NCBI RefSeq assembly: GCF_000576635.1
Contig: NZ_AVFL01000002.1
Location: forward strand, 248,001 to 312,000
Length of the DNA: 64,000 nucleotides
DNA from: Skermanella stibiiresistens SB22
GTDB lineage: Bacteria > Pseudomonadota > Alphaproteobacteria > Azospirillales > Azospirillaceae
Direction of reading: 5' to 3'
Shown here: positions 8,197-17,846 of the stretch, piece by piece
Position numbering within the stretch: the stretch's first letter is position 1
Layout of the letters: each line of letters begins with the position of its first letter
Translations under genes and position numbers: made by a program
Notes under the pieces: model-generated
Database searches by the model: none
Seen by the model: the letters and a program-made list of their open reading frames with translations, nothing else
Told to the model about the DNA's origin: nothing

Positions 8197-9350
8197 CAAG
8201 CCTTCCTCCCCAGCGCGGTTAGGGCATGACCAAGACCAGCGGGGTCATGGACTTCAGTCGCGAGCCCGGCATCGATCACCGAGCGCGGCATGCCCCAGAT
8301 CACCGCCGTGGCGGGGTCCTGGACCAGGACGGGGCAGCCGCGTCGCGTCAGCGCGCGGGCACCTTCGGTTCCGTCCGTTCCCATGCCGGTCAGGATCACC
8401 CCGACCGGATTTCGGGCCGACAGGGCGGCGGAGCGGAATAGGATGTCGGCGTTGGGGCGGTACAGGGCGCGGCCCTCGTCGTGCAGACGGATCGCGAAGA
8501 CGCCGGCTCGCAATCGCGACAGCTCGCCATTGCGGCCGCCGGGCAGCAGATAGACAGTGTTGGGCGATAGCCGCATGCCGTCCTCCGCCTCCATCACGGC
8601 GACACCGAGCGTCGACGCCAGCGACTCGGCGAGGCTGCGGCTGAACACCGGCGGGATATGCTGGGCGATGACGATCGGGACGGGGTAGGGACAAACGCCC
8701 TCGAGTACCTGGGGCAGCGTCTGAGGGCCACCCGTGGAACAGGCGATCACCACCACGTCGGGCGCGGTACGGGACCAGGAGGGAGTATGGCCGAGCGCGG
8801 CCGTCGGTCTTGGCGGCGGTCGTGGCGTGCCGAGCGGAGGTGGAAGCGGGGATGGAAGCGGTAGTGGAAGCGGCGGCGCGAAGGGCGGGGATGACGTTGG
8901 AGCCACCGCCGAAGGCCGGCATGGCGGTTGGTCGCGGCCCGTCAGGATGGCGGCCGCCACCGCCAGCTTGTCGCGCAGCAACTCGCCCACCTGGGCCAGA
9001 TCGGTCTTGAAGTGCTCCGACGCCTTCGGCACGAAATCGAGGGCGCCGTGGCTCAGGGCCGTCAGGGTCAGCGTGGCACCCTGGGTGGTGAAGGCGCTGA
9101 CCATGATGACGACGGGAGCGCCCCCCGCGATGGGGTTGATCCGCTTGAGCACGCCGATGCCGTCCAGTTCCGGCATGTCGATGTCCAGCGTCACGATATC
9201 CGGCCGCAGGGCGCGGATGGCCTCGACCCCGCGGACACCGTCGGCGGCTTCGCCGATGACGGTGAAGCCGGGGGTGTGTCCGATGATGTGGCGCAGCGAG
9301 GCCCGCATGAACGCGCTGTCGTCGACGATCAGAACACGGAGCGCCGTCAT
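8196..9350 (-). CDS. cheB: Chemotaxis protein-glutamate methylesterase/deamidase CheB
   Basis: A 384-residue two-domain protein. The receiver domain (1-125) has the acidic pair in LIVDDSAFMR and phospho-acceptor D56 in VTLDIDMPELDG. An Ala/Pro/Ser-rich linker (about 140-195) of low complexity follows. The C-terminal methylesterase has its catalytic serine in VIACSTGGPQTL (near 204), histidine in AQHIPPVFSR (near 228) and aspartate in LTGMGTDGTEGA (near 324). It removes methyl groups from, and deamidates, chemoreceptor glutamates when phosphorylated by CheA. It overlaps the CheW-like gene upstream by 4 bases (ATGA) and abuts cheA as TGATG, so the operon is translationally coupled. Confidence 0.95.
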   Translation of the reverse strand: MTALRVLIVDDSAFMRASLRHIIGHTPGFTVIGEAADGVRGVEAIRALRPDIVTLDIDMPELDGIGVLKRINPIAGGAPVVIMVSAFTTQGATLTLTALSHGALDFVPKASEHFKTDLAQVGELLRDKLAVAAAILTGRDQPPCRPSAVAPTSSPPFAPPLPLPLPSPLPPPLGTPRPPPRPTAALGHTPSWSRTAPDVVVIACSTGGPQTLPQVLEGVCPYPVPIVIAQHIPPVFSRSLAESLASTLGVAVMEAEDGMRLSPNTVYLLPGGRNGELSRLRAGVFAIRLHDEGRALYRPNADILFRSAALSARNPVGVILTGMGTDGTEGARALTRRGCPVLVQDPATAVIWGMPRSVIDAGLATEVHDPAGLGHALTALGRKA

Positions 9351-10282
9351 GGGAAACCGCCCGGTGTCGCCGCATGGCAGAGGTCGCGCAGCAAGGCTTC
9401 GCCCGTGATCACGGAATAGACGCGGGGGGAGCCCGCGGCGGATTCAAGAATGGCCGCGCGCGCGATGCCGTCGATGCCGAATGCGGGGAACCAGCCTGGT
9501 TCCGTCACGTCCCTGACCAGCGGCAGGGGCCGCTCGATCGTATCGACCCTGAGCGCCAGGGATCCGGCCGAGGACGACAGCACGACGAAGTCGGCCACTT
9601 CCGGCGTCGCGGTTGGTTCCGCCAGATCCAGCACCGGCACGATGGCTCCGATCACCTCGACCGCGTGGTGGATGGGCGGCACCGCGCCAGGCACCCGGAA
9701 CAGGCGTTGCCGGTACAAGATGCGGACGACGTCACCATAGCTCGCGGCGAAGGTCCGGCCGGCGATGGTGAACACCAGATGCGTCGTTGCGCCGACGTCG
9801 CTGGCGACGGTCCCGGCCTCGTCGTCATCACGCCTGGGAGCTACGGGTGGCGCCACCGCCGGAATGTCGCCGAGCCCTTCTTCGGCCAGCACGAAGGCGC
9901 GCCCGATACCCTCGATCATCGCCGCCGACCGGCAGATCCGGCCTTGGGGAATCCAAGGCGCCGGCGACAGCGCGGACGGGGTCCGGAAGCCGATGACCTT
10001 GTCGACCAGCACCGCCACGATACCCTTCCCGCCCTGGAGCAGCAGGGCGTCACCTCGCCTTTCGCCGGGATGGCCGAAGATGCTGGCGGGATCGACGGTG
10101 GTGACGAAGCGGCCGGCATGCAGCAGCACCGCCGCGACCATGGGACTGGCGTAGCCGGGATCGCTCAGTTCCGGCTCCTCCAGGATCTCCAGCACGGCCG
10201 CGGTGGGGCAGCAGAAGAACTGGCCGCGCCGTTCGAAAGCCAGGACGGCGACCGGCGTGTCGCGGGGAGGATCAGCCGACAT
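9347..10282 (-). CDS. Tandem CheW-like domain protein (chemotaxis coupling protein)
   Basis: A 311-residue soluble protein with two CheW-like folds. One is at about 10-140 (VAVLAFERRGQFFCCPTAAVLEIL, then VAAVLLHAGRFVTTVDPASIFG). The other is at about 165-300 (HLVFTIAGRTFAASYGDVVRIL, then EVIGAIVPVLDLAEP and FVVLSSSAGSLALRVD). CheW couples chemoreceptors to CheA. This operon has no ordinary single-domain CheW (about 160 residues), so this double version probably takes that place. The ATG at 10282 has a GAGGGAG site and overlaps the cheR end by 11 bases; an in-frame start at 10372 lies inside cheR and lacks a site. The two domains are clearly divergent, so an old internal duplication or fusion is likely. 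Confidence 0.85.
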   Translation of the reverse strand: MSADPPRDTPVAVLAFERRGQFFCCPTAAVLEILEEPELSDPGYASPMVAAVLLHAGRFVTTVDPASIFGHPGERRGDALLLQGGKGIVAVLVDKVIGFRTPSALSPAPWIPQGRICRSAAMIEGIGRAFVLAEEGLGDIPAVAPPVAPRRDDDEAGTVASDVGATTHLVFTIAGRTFAASYGDVVRILYRQRLFRVPGAVPPIHHAVEVIGAIVPVLDLAEPTATPEVADFVVLSSSAGSLALRVDTIERPLPLVRDVTEPGWFPAFGIDGIARAAILESAAGSPRVYSVITGEALLRDLCHAATPGGFP

Positions 10283-11054
10283 GGCGGGCTCCCTCGACGA
10301 ACAGGCCGGCGCCATCGCGGAACAGCGCGCGAAAACCGTGCGCTTCGGGATCGATGGGCGGCGCCACGTCACCCGGCCCGAGCAGAAGCAGGCCGCCCGG
10401 CCTGACCGCCGATGCCAGCCTGCGCAGCGCCGTGGTCCGGGCCGCCGCGTCCATGTAGATCAGCACGTTGCGGCAGACCACCGCGTGGAATTCGCCGGTC
10501 CGCGGCGGGACCGATAGGATGTTGTGCTCGATGAGGCGGACCATGCCGCGGATCGGATCGGCGACGGTCCGGCGGCCATCGGCGGTCAAGGGCAGGTGGA
10601 TTTCATCCGGCGCGGTGACATCGCGGCAGGGTGACATCTGCCCGGTACGGTAGAGGGCGGTCCGCGCGGTCGCCAACGCGCCCCGCGACACGTCGGTGCC
10701 GGTGACGGTTCCCGCCAATCCCAGGTCCCGCAGCACCATGGCGAGGGAATAGGCCTCCTCCCCGGTGGCGCAGCCGGCGGACCAGATGTCGAGCCGGGAG
10801 CCGGGCGGCGCGCCGGAGCGCAGCAGCGACCCCATCAGCGCCAATTGCCGGCGGTCGCGGAAGAAATAGGTCTCGCGGTTGGTGGCGCCGTCGATCAGTG
10901 TGGCGAGCAGCGCCTCACGGTCCGCTCCGCTGGCGTGGATCCGCTGGGGCGGCAGGGCGGCGCAGGCCTCGATCAGGCGGGCGCCGATGGGACCAGCGGG
11001 ATTGGCCCCGATCAGGCGGCAGGTCTCCAGCGCGAGCGTCGAAACCTCCCCCAT
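10272..11054 (-). CDS. cheR: Chemotaxis protein methyltransferase CheR
   Basis: A 260-residue SAM-dependent methyltransferase that methylates glutamates on chemoreceptors. The short helical N-terminal domain (about 1-65) reads into NRETYFFRDRRQLALMG. The SAM site has LDIWSAGCATGEEAYSLAM, TVTGTDVSRGALATAR and FHAVVCRNVLIYMD, all standard CheR signatures. Its length is normal for CheR without TPR repeats. The ATG overlaps the stop of the upstream receiver gene as TGATG, with a GGAGG site inside that gene. Confidence 0.95.
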   Translation of the reverse strand: MGEVSTLALETCRLIGANPAGPIGARLIEACAALPPQRIHASGADREALLATLIDGATNRETYFFRDRRQLALMGSLLRSGAPPGSRLDIWSAGCATGEEAYSLAMVLRDLGLAGTVTGTDVSRGALATARTALYRTGQMSPCRDVTAPDEIHLPLTADGRRTVADPIRGMVRLIEHNILSVPPRTGEFHAVVCRNVLIYMDAAARTTALRRLASAVRPGGLLLLGPGDVAPPIDPEAHGFRALFRDGAGLFVEGARHVG

Positions 11055-11509
11055 CAGGTCGCCTCCGGAGGCGCCAGCGCGGCGCGCATCGCCGACAGGA
11101 TCGCGCGCCCGCTGGTTTCAACCAGATCGGCGCTGACCGCGCCGGACGGCTTGGCGACCACGGCCGAGGCTCCCGCCATCAGGCAGGCGGCGCGGCCAGC
11201 CGATCCGGGAGCCGCGATCGACGAGACGACGACCACGACGGCATTCGACACGGCGCGGATCGCCGGCAACGCCTCCAGGCCACCGAGCACCGGCATCTCG
11301 ACGTCGAGCAGGCAGATGTCCGGCCGCAACTCCCGGGCCAGATCGATCGCGGTGCGGCCGTCCGGCGCCGCGCCGAGGAGCGTCCAACGGCCCTGTCCGG
11401 CCCCATCGCGATCGCCCTCGACCAGCCGCGACAGAAGGCTGCGCATCATCGACGAATCGTCGACGATCAGCACGCCCGGCCGCGCCACCGCTGGCGCCAC
11501 ATCTTCCAT
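11054..11509 (-). CDS. Stand-alone response regulator receiver resembling the CheB receiver
   Basis: A 151-residue single receiver domain. The acidic pair is in VLIVDDSSMMRSLL, the phospho-acceptor is D69 in CLLDVEMPVLGG, the S/T switch sits in VVVVSSIAAPG, and the lysine is in AVVAKPSGAV. The GASAVVAKPSG stretch and the spacing resemble CheB receivers rather than CheY, yet no methylesterase domain follows; the frame stops at cheR. It may be a truncated CheB used as a phosphate sink or a second CheY. The ATG at 11509 is preceded by GAGGGG 13 bases after the chemoreceptor stop. An alternative start at 11536 overlaps that gene and has no ribosome site. Confidence 0.85.
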   Translation of the reverse strand: MEDVAPAVARPGVLIVDDSSMMRSLLSRLVEGDRDGAGQGRWTLLGAAPDGRTAIDLARELRPDICLLDVEMPVLGGLEALPAIRAVSNAVVVVVSSIAAPGSAGRAACLMAGASAVVAKPSGAVSADLVETSGRAILSAMRAALAPPEAT

Positions 11510-11522
11510 CGGGTGGATCCCC

Positions 11523-13118
11523 TCAAGCGGCGGCATTGGCGTGGGCGCCAGCGGAGTTCCTGCGCACCGACTCGGCCTGTTGCCGAGTGCTGTCGGCCAG
11601 CCGGGTCAACTCCACCATGGTCGCGGCGATCTCCTCGCTGGCGGTCGCGTTGGCGTTGGAGATTTCGGTTAGGCGTTGCAGGCTCGACTCGATCTGAAGC
11701 AGGACGGCACCTTGTTCCTCCATGGACTGGGCGATGTCCTCGGACAGGCTGTCGGTCTCGTTGATGGCCGCCGCCACGTTGTTCATCACGCCGCCGACAT
11801 CGGTCGCGATGCTGACGCCGTTCTGGATGCGCTCGCCACTGTCGGCGGCCAGCAGGGCGATCTCCTGCGCCAGGTTGGCGGTCTGCTGCGCCAGATTGCC
11901 GACCTCCTCCGCCACCACGGAGAAGCCCCGGCCATGGTCGCCGGCCCGCGCCGCCTCGATCGCGGCGTTGAGCGACAGGATGTTGGAGCGGGTGGCGAGT
12001 TCGCCGATGCTCTGGGTGATGCTGTTGATGCGGGCGCTGGTCACGGCGATCTCCCGCACCGCCGCTGTCATGGCGGTCATCTGGGTCAGGCCGGTGCGAA
12101 GCTGCGTCGCGGCGGCGCGCGAGCGGTCCTTGGCCGACAGGCTGACCGAGGCGATGGTGCCGATGATCGCGGTGGTGCGCGACACCGAGCCGGTGATCGC
12201 CTCGACCGACTGCATCTGGCGCTGCGCCCCGCCGGATACCTGCTCGACGGCGGCCGCGGCTTGGCTGGTGGCGGCGGCGACCTGCTCGGCGGCGGACTGG
12301 GTCTTGCGGGCCAGTTCCTCCGAGCCCAGCAGGGTGTCCCTCAAAAGCTGGACGACGCGCGCCACGTCGCCGATCTCGTCGCGCCGGCGGAGGCCCGACA
12401 CCTCGCGTTCCAGCGATCCTCCAAGGTATTCCTTGGCGGTGTCGATCAGGCGATGCAGCGGATTGATCACCGTCAGGCGCAGCAGGGCGAAGGCGAAGGC
12501 GAAGACGCCACCCAGCGCCGCGACAACCAGCATGATGACCATGTCGCTTTCGGTTTGGGCGCGTTCGCCGGTGGCGCGGGCCTGGGCGCGCGCCCGCTCC
12601 TGGGTATCGAGGATCAGCTTGGTCATCAAGCCATCGAACTCGCCGACGGAGGCGGACACCGCGCGTCCCATGTCTCGCAGCGCCTCGCCAGGAGGGCCGT
12701 CCGATTGGGCGAACCTCGTGGTGACCAGAGCGTCGATCCGCTGGTTCATCCGGTCGAAACTGTCCCGGACCACCTTCAGCTCCCGAGCCGATCCGGGCAG
12801 GTCGCGTTCCGCCTCGGTCATGTGGGCGATGAAGGCCATGACCTCCTCCTTGACCTTGCCACCCGTCTGGCGCGCCCGGAACCCGCTCGGTTCCCCCATC
12901 AGTTCGAAAGTCAGCCGGCCCGCGTTGAGGGCGGTCGCCCGCGCCCGCGCCATCCAGACGATGCCGGCGGCGTCACGCTCGATCAGGCTGGTCAGTTCCG
13001 CCTGGACCTCGTCCTGGATCGCGCTGATCCGATGGATACCGGAGAAGACGGCCACCGCCAGGACGGCGAGGATCAGGAGCACCTTGCCGATGATCGGCAT
13101 GGACAAGGTCGGTTTCAT
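11523..13118 (-). CDS. Methyl-accepting chemotaxis protein (first receptor of the che operon)
   Basis: A 531-residue chemoreceptor. TM1 is at about 8-28 (GKVLLILAVLAVAVFSGI) and a helical periplasmic domain of about 165 residues follows. TM2 is near 193-215, HAMP follows at NPLHRLIDTAKEYLGG, and a signalling domain has the tip NILSLNAAIEAARAGDHGRG near residue 386. The ligand domain looks like a four-helix-bundle type by length. No C-terminal pentapeptide is seen (ends GAHANAAA). The ATG at 13118 has an AAAGGA site; a GTG at 13133 is also in frame but its codons form that same ribosome site. It lies between cheY and the orphan receiver. Confidence 0.93.
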   Translation of the reverse strand: MKPTLSMPIIGKVLLILAVLAVAVFSGIHRISAIQDEVQAELTSLIERDAAGIVWMARARATALNAGRLTFELMGEPSGFRARQTGGKVKEEVMAFIAHMTEAERDLPGSARELKVVRDSFDRMNQRIDALVTTRFAQSDGPPGEALRDMGRAVSASVGEFDGLMTKLILDTQERARAQARATGERAQTESDMVIMLVVAALGGVFAFAFALLRLTVINPLHRLIDTAKEYLGGSLEREVSGLRRRDEIGDVARVVQLLRDTLLGSEELARKTQSAAEQVAAATSQAAAAVEQVSGGAQRQMQSVEAITGSVSRTTAIIGTIASVSLSAKDRSRAAATQLRTGLTQMTAMTAAVREIAVTSARINSITQSIGELATRSNILSLNAAIEAARAGDHGRGFSVVAEEVGNLAQQTANLAQEIALLAADSGERIQNGVSIATDVGGVMNNVAAAINETDSLSEDIAQSMEEQGAVLLQIESSLQRLTEISNANATASEEIAATMVELTRLADSTRQQAESVRRNSAGAHANAAA

Positions 13119-13164
13119 CGCCGTTCCTTTCACGTGGGCTGGCTCGCGCGGCTTGGCCGTGGCA

Positions 13165-13554
13165 TCAGGTCAGCTTGCCGATGGCGGCCTCGACGCGGAT
13201 CTTGAGATCCTTGACCGCGACCGGCTTCTTCAGGAAAAGCCGGACCCCGGCGGCGATGGCGGTCTTGACCGAGTGCTCCTCGGCGTTGCCCGTGACCATG
13301 ACGATCGGCAGCTTGGCGGTCTTGGGATTGCCGCGCAGCATCTTGAACAGGGTCAGCCCATCGGTGCCCGGCATGTTCCAGTCCAGCGTCATCAGGTGGA
13401 AATCGGACGATCTGACGGCTTCCAGCGCCGCCGCGGCGGACGTGCATTCGGTCACCATCTTGATGCCGAGCTGCGCGAACGCGTATCGGTGGAGGCGCAG
13501 CATGCTTTCCTGGTCATCGACGCAAATGACTCTGACGGACTCGGCGACCGGCAT
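13165..13554 (-). CDS. cheY: CheY-type response regulator
   Basis: A 129-residue single receiver domain. The acidic pair is in VICVDDQESML, the phospho-acceptor is D58 in LMTLDWNMPGTDG, the threonine is in IVMVTGNAEE and the lysine is in RLFLKKPVAVKDLK. A CheY of this length would bind the flagellar switch or act as a phosphate sink. It is the first gene of the chemotaxis operon and probably lies next to the main promoter, since an AT-rich stretch (about 13605-13640) sits just upstream. The ATG at 13554 has an AAGGGG site; an in-frame start 54 bases earlier is less likely. Confidence 0.9.
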   Translation of the reverse strand: MPVAESVRVICVDDQESMLRLHRYAFAQLGIKMVTECTSAAAALEAVRSSDFHLMTLDWNMPGTDGLTLFKMLRGNPKTAKLPIVMVTGNAEEHSVKTAIAAGVRLFLKKPVAVKDLKIRVEAAIGKLT

Positions 13555-13678
13555 GGCGCGCCCCTTTTGAATCGATATCGAGCCGGGGCACGGTCTCGGC
13601 CCCGGCATATGATAAAAACAATATAAAATATGAATTATTCGTTTGCGGGGGGTACGACGAAGCGGAACTCGCCGGGGA

Positions 13679-14002
13679 TTAGTGACGGTTCAACCGTCGC
13701 GTGATCGCGCCGCTGACGAATTTCATGACCGAGACGACCGGCCAGACGCACCAGGCCTGCAACAGGGTGGCGGCGGCGCCCACGAGGGTGGCGGACACCA
13801 AGCCGACGGTGGTGACGCCGGCGATCTCGCCAAAGGCTCCATCGGATAGGCCGACGGCGGCGGCGAGCGCCATGAACAGGGAATAACGGCTGAGGAGAAG
13901 GGCCAGGATGAGGATGGCCGCCGCCGTCAGGGGACTGGCGGCCGAGGCGGCGAAGACGCCGATCAGCTCGATCAGGGGACCCAGGGCGTCGCGGTGATCC
14001 AT
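13679..14002 (-). CDS. Small hydrophobic membrane protein of unknown function
   Basis: A 107-residue protein of three or four predicted membrane helices (about 8-40, 42-58, 60-85 and a C-terminal segment), with a basic tail ITRRLNRH. I do not recognise a family. The ATG at 14002 is preceded by GAGGAG at 9 bases; a GTG one codon earlier is equally possible. It reads toward the chemotaxis operon but ends 125 bases before cheY and is probably separate. A role in membrane or envelope function is the most that can be said. Confidence 0.6.
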   Translation of the reverse strand: MDHRDALGPLIELIGVFAASAASPLTAAAILILALLLSRYSLFMALAAAVGLSDGAFGEIAGVTTVGLVSATLVGAAATLLQAWCVWPVVSVMKFVSGAITRRLNRH

Positions 14003-14062
14003 CACCAGTCTCTCCTCTGGGACGGCATCATACGCCGACTCAGGCCATCGACGGAAGAGGTG

Positions 14063-14094
14063 GACGCCGCCAGACCCTCAAGGGGGGCGGCGTC
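14063..14094 (-). terminator. Hairpin downstream of the lactate permease gene
   Basis: A 9-bp perfect stem (GACGCCGCC and GGCGGCGTC) with a 14-base loop lies 23 bases beyond the permease stop, between it and the small membrane-protein gene. No U-run follows on the minus strand, so it is a weak intrinsic terminator or an mRNA 3'-end stabiliser. Confidence 0.4.
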
Positions 14095-14116
14095 TCCTCA
14101 TTTTCGGATCGTCGGA

Positions 14117-15796
<1,680 letters not shown>

Positions 15797-15878
15797 TCCG
15801 TGTCCTCCCATGGCTCTGTTTATCGTGCTCGAGTGTTCGAAGTGTCAGTCCGCTGGTGAACGCTCCACCGGCACCCGG

Positions 15879-15897
15879 CCATGGCGCCCCGCCATGG
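15879..15897. promoter_or_regulatory. Perfect 8-bp dyad upstream of lctP
   Basis: CCATGGCG (15879-15886) and CGCCATGG (15890-15897) flank a 3-base spacer 83 bases upstream of the lctP start. A second dyad, CCACAC/GTGTGG, lies at 15928-15943. Either could be an operator for lctP or part of the 3' end of the next gene. No T-run supports a terminator. Confidence 0.3.
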
Positions 15898-16038
15898 GCG
15901 CCATTGTTAGGGTACCAAGCGGTTTTTCCACACAGCGGTGTGGCTTATCACATTTCGAGCGGGTGCAAACGAGCTTTGACGAAGAACCCCGAAGGTGCGG
16001 CGTGGCCGCCTCGTTCGATGTGTGCCGGATGAAGGTTC

Positions 16039-16563
16039 TCAGTTATCGGCGACCAAATGTTGCTTGAATCTCTGCCAATTGCGCACGTAACGGTCGGCTC
16101 CCTTCCGCATCTCCGTGATCTGATCGTCGGTCAGTTGCCGAATCACTTTGCCCGGCGAGCCCACCACCATCGAATTATCGGGGATCTCCTTGCCCTCGGT
16201 GATCAGGCTATTGGCGCCGATCAGGCAGTTCTTCCCGATCTTCGCCCCGTTGAGGACGATACTTCCAATCCCGACCAGCGTTCCGTCGCCGACGGAGCAG
16301 CCGTGGAGCATCACCATGTGACCGACCGTCACCTCGGAGCCGATCATCATGGGAAATCCCGGATCGGTGTGCAGCACGCAACCGTCCTGGATGTTGGAGT
16401 TCTCACCGATCTCGATGGGTTCGTTGTCGCCGCGGATGACGGCGTTCCACCAGACACTGGCGTTGCGCCTCATCGTCACGTTGCCGATGACGACCGCGTT
16501 GGGGGCGATCCACCAATCGTCACCCTCGGTCTGAACCCGGACATCTCCCAAAGCGTATTTCAT
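16039..16563 (-). CDS. Gamma-carbonic anhydrase-like hexapeptide-repeat protein
   Basis: A 174-residue left-handed beta-helix protein of the gamma-CA/PaaY/YrdA family. Hexapeptide turns run from about residue 15 to 125 ([38 protein letters not shown] and so on). The three zinc histidine positions are represented by H in CVLHTD, H in VGHMVM and H in MLHGCSV. A C-terminal helix ([18 protein letters not shown]) closes the trimer. The ATG at 16563 has an AAGGGAGA site. Some family members hydrate CO2 and others act on acyl-CoA thioesters or have no known activity, so the exact reaction is uncertain. It may be monocistronic. Confidence 0.88.
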   Translation of the reverse strand: MKYALGDVRVQTEGDDWWIAPNAVVIGNVTMRRNASVWWNAVIRGDNEPIEIGENSNIQDGCVLHTDPGFPMMIGSEVTVGHMVMLHGCSVGDGTLVGIGSIVLNGAKIGKNCLIGANSLITEGKEIPDNSMVVGSPGKVIRQLTDDQITEMRKGADRYVRNWQRFKQHLVADN

Positions 16564-16634
16564 GGTCTGGTCTCCCTTGCTGAGGCTGGTTATCCATTGC
16601 CGGGTGTGATGGCGGAATTCAAGGATTGGTCCAT

Positions 16635-17276
16635 ATGAAAACACGCCTGATCACCGCGGGCTCCGTGATGCGGCTTGGTGTCGTCCTGCTCGTCGGGCTT
16701 GGCGTCGCCTTGGCGGATCACGTGGCCGACGCGGTCGGAGGCGTGCGGGATGCCGCCGTGGGAGCGAGGGGCGGCGATCTGTTCGTGTCGGGTGGGCTGA
16801 CCCACAGGGCGGGGCGCGAGATCGTCGCCTTCATCGACTCCCATCGCGGCGAGCCGGTCCGGCTGGTGCTGGATAGTCCCGGCGGCTACGCGGGAGCGGC
16901 CGACAGCGTGCGCGACGCGGTGCTGGAGCATGGCTCGGTCGGGACCATCGTGGCCGGATACAACACCTGCGCCTCCGCCTGCACCGCCATCTTCGCGGCC
17001 GGTGGCACCCGGATGGCCGGGGAGAACGCCCGCTTCGTCTTCCACGCGCCGCGCGTCGTGCTGGGACCGCTGTCGTTTCCCGATCCGTTCGGAGACGATC
17101 CGACGCGCTACGCCGTGCCCGACGACGATGACGGAAGGATCACCGCCGCCCTGGAGGCGTTCCTCGACCGGGCCGACGCGCTCGACCAGGGCGAGGCCGG
17201 CGCCACGGCGCGCGAACTCACCCGCATCGTTCCGGGATGGATCACGGACCTGATGCCGTCGGACGCCGCGATATGA
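16635..17276 (+). CDS. Secreted or membrane-anchored ClpP-like (crotonase-fold) protein
   Basis: A 213-residue protein with an N-terminal hydrophobic segment (about 10-30, [19 protein letters not shown]) that acts as a signal or anchor. The rest resembles periplasmic ClpP-fold proteins of alphaproteobacteria: [18 protein letters not shown] contains the oxyanion-type SPGG turn, and [15 protein letters not shown] carries a serine between two cysteines where the ClpP nucleophile sits. [13 protein letters not shown] supplies a histidine. A serine peptidase role is plausible, but the aspartate is not obvious. The ATG at 16635 is preceded by AAGGA; a TTG nine bases upstream is in frame. It is divergent from the carbonic-anhydrase-like gene. 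Confidence 0.75.
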   Translation: MKTRLITAGSVMRLGVVLLVGLGVALADHVADAVGGVRDAAVGARGGDLFVSGGLTHRAGREIVAFIDSHRGEPVRLVLDSPGGYAGAADSVRDAVLEHGSVGTIVAGYNTCASACTAIFAAGGTRMAGENARFVFHAPRVVLGPLSFPDPFGDDPTRYAVPDDDDGRITAALEAFLDRADALDQGEAGATARELTRIVPGWITDLMPSDAAI

Positions 17277-17385
17277 GACGGGCGGCGCTTGCGGCTTTTG
17301 TAATTCAATTCAAATGGCGGATGACCGGACTGAACGGATCGTCTCCGTGTTTGTTGATCGTTCAGTTAAAACAATGGGGGAAATC

Positions 17386-17643
17386 ATGTCGATCATCGCG
17401 TGGATCATTCTTGGACTTATTGCAGGATGGATCGCCAGCAAGATCATGAAGGGCAGCGGCTCGGGGCTCGTCACCAATCTGGTGCTGGGCATCGTCGGCG
17501 CCTTCGTCGGCGGCTTCCTGTTCAACGCGGTTGGGGGAACGGGGGTGACGGGGTTCAACATCTGGAGCCTGATCGTCGCCGTCATCGGTGCCATCGTCGT
17601 GCTCTGGATCTATAACGCCGTCGCCGGGCGTCGCGCCGTCTGA
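17386..17643 (+). CDS. GlsB/YeaQ/YmgE family stress-response membrane protein
   Basis: An 85-residue inner-membrane protein with three glycine-rich helices: SIIAWIILGLIAGWIASK, then LVTNLVLGIVGAFVGGF, then IWSLIVAVIGAIVVLWIY. The GLIAGW and GIVGAFVGG motifs are typical of the transglycosylase-associated (GlsB/YeaQ) family, whose members are induced by envelope or osmotic stress. Their molecular role is still unclear. The ATG at 17386 has a GGGGGAAA site; upstream in-frame starts would add a charged, non-native leader. A perfect 15-bp hairpin follows. Confidence 0.9.
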   Translation: MSIIAWIILGLIAGWIASKIMKGSGSGLVTNLVLGIVGAFVGGFLFNAVGGTGVTGFNIWSLIVAVIGAIVVLWIYNAVAGRRAV

Positions 17644-17653
17644 CACCATGACA

Positions 17654-17689
17654 CCGGCTTCCGCCACCGGGGAGGGTGGCGGAAGCCGG
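17654..17689 (+). terminator. Perfect 15-bp hairpin after the GlsB/YeaQ gene
   Basis: The arms CCGGCTTCCGCCACC (17654-17668) and GGTGGCGGAAGCCGG (17675-17689) pair completely around a 6-base loop, starting 10 bases after the stop. No U-run follows, so it is a GC-strong terminator without a tail or an RNA-stabilising end. Confidence 0.6.
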
Positions 17690-17846
17690 CATCGGGAATG
17701 ATGATCGGATATCCAGCCTTGGTTGAACCGTCGGCGATACGCCCTTGCGGCGATCTGTCAGTTTTTTCCGCACGCATCGATGTTGCACAGCAGCAAAAGA
17801 TGACGCACCATGGGCGCGATACAATTCTGCTGGAGCGGATCGAGCA

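Noticed and set aside
11722-13626. A 634-codon open frame on the plus strand opposite a chemoreceptor gene
   Set aside because: The minus strand encodes the chemoreceptor with TM, HAMP and signalling tip; the plus frame is Ser/Arg/Ala-rich without a domain.
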